From Clostridia bacterium (GTDB taxonomy: Bacteria > Bacillota > Clostridia > Christensenellales > CAG-917), in NCBI GenBank assembly GCA_017507205.1, contig JAFWBH010000137.1:1-7251 (forward strand): 7,251 nucleotides of DNA. The letters are read 5' to 3'. The translations under genes were made by a program, and so were the position numbers. Positions within the stretch are counted from its first letter, which is position 1. Each line of letters starts with the position of its first letter. The notes below the pieces were generated by a model, which had not been told where the DNA came from, searched no databases, and was given only the letters and a program-made list of their open reading frames with translations. This document shows, piece after piece, positions 6,990 to 7,251 of this stretch.

Positions 6990-7251
6990 TCACAGCTCTA
7001 TTTCACTGCCTGCATTAAGATAGTCAAGCCTTGATCCCAGCCGTGCTTTCATTTTGTTGTATGCTTTGATTCCTGTGCAATGGCACGTGTAATAATGGCA
7101 AGAAAACTCTTCAAGAGCATTGGCGACTTTCTCTATCCTTTCATCATCTTCATATTTTCTTGTTGGCGGATTGTAAAGATGAAAACCACCCACCACGGCA
7201 TCAACTTGTCCATCAATCAAATGCTCTGCTCTTTTCAAAATATTTTCTATC
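6990..7251 (-). CDS. MBL-fold metallo-hydrolase (COG1237-like), C-terminal fragment
   Basis: The frame is open from the right edge to TGA at 6990-6992, showing the last 86 residues, so no start is in the window. A TTG codon at 7236-7238 is not a real start because the frame runs through it. The visible part matches the C-terminal end of metallo-beta-lactamase-fold hydrolases of the COG1237 type (similar to ribofuranosyl-aminobenzene phosphate synthase): AVVGGFHL with a His at 7179-7181, then CHCTG with a His at 7080-7082, then LNAGSEIEL at the end. Both histidines are candidate metal ligands. In archaea a relative works in methanopterin synthesis; bacterial members are mostly of unknown role. 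It is transcribed toward the ABC-F gene and probably with it. No terminator separates them. Confidence 0.85.
   Translation of the reverse strand, partial: IENILKRAEHLIDGQVDAVVGGFHLYNPPTRKYEDDERIEKVANALEEFSCHYYTCHCTGIKAYNKMKARLGSRLDYLNAGSEIEL

Noticed and set aside
1..7251. CRISPR array, tRNA, insertion sequence or defence system
   Set aside because: I saw no regularly spaced direct repeats, no tRNA-like fold, no transposase or integrase motifs and no restriction, toxin or phage genes on either strand.

Overview
The window looks like ordinary chromosomal DNA from a low-to-moderate GC Firmicutes (Bacillota), probably an anaerobic clostridial lineage. This rests on Shine-Dalgarno sites of the AAGGAG type, sigma-A-like promoters with 17 bp spacers, a Gram-positive-style lipoprotein signal and an intrinsic hairpin/T-run terminator. 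I cannot assign genus or species. There is no rRNA, tRNA, CRISPR array, insertion sequence or phage gene.

Layout. (1) Positions 1-3095, minus strand: a lipoprotein metallopeptidase-like protein of the DUF885 family (start 3095) followed by a cytoplasmic GH31 alpha-glycosidase. The GH31 start lies inside the end of the DUF885 gene, and its 3' end runs off the left edge. (2) Positions 3096-3332: a divergent promoter region with one good sigma-A promoter in each direction and a small dyad between them. (3) Positions 3333-4855, plus strand: a two-gene unit made of an unrecognised 240-residue protein and a 259-residue membrane-anchored zinc-peptidase-like protein with HExxH and a downstream Glu. 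It ends in a strong, probably bidirectional, terminator at 4882-4909. (4) Positions 5019-7251, minus strand: a complete ABC-F ATPase (translation factor type) preceded by the 3' end of an MBL-fold hydrolase gene of the COG1237 type, which runs off the right edge.

How they fit together. The MBL and ABC-F genes are co-directional, 66 nt apart, and probably co-transcribed. The DUF885 and GH31 genes overlap and are probably translationally coupled. The two proteins predicted to act outside the membrane (DUF885 lipoprotein and membrane-anchored gluzincin-like protein) are on opposite sides of the divergent promoters. No gap between genes exceeds 300 bases. I see no convincing new multi-gene system. 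The least explained part is the 3333-4855 unit, whose second gene is visibly more AT-rich than everything around it.
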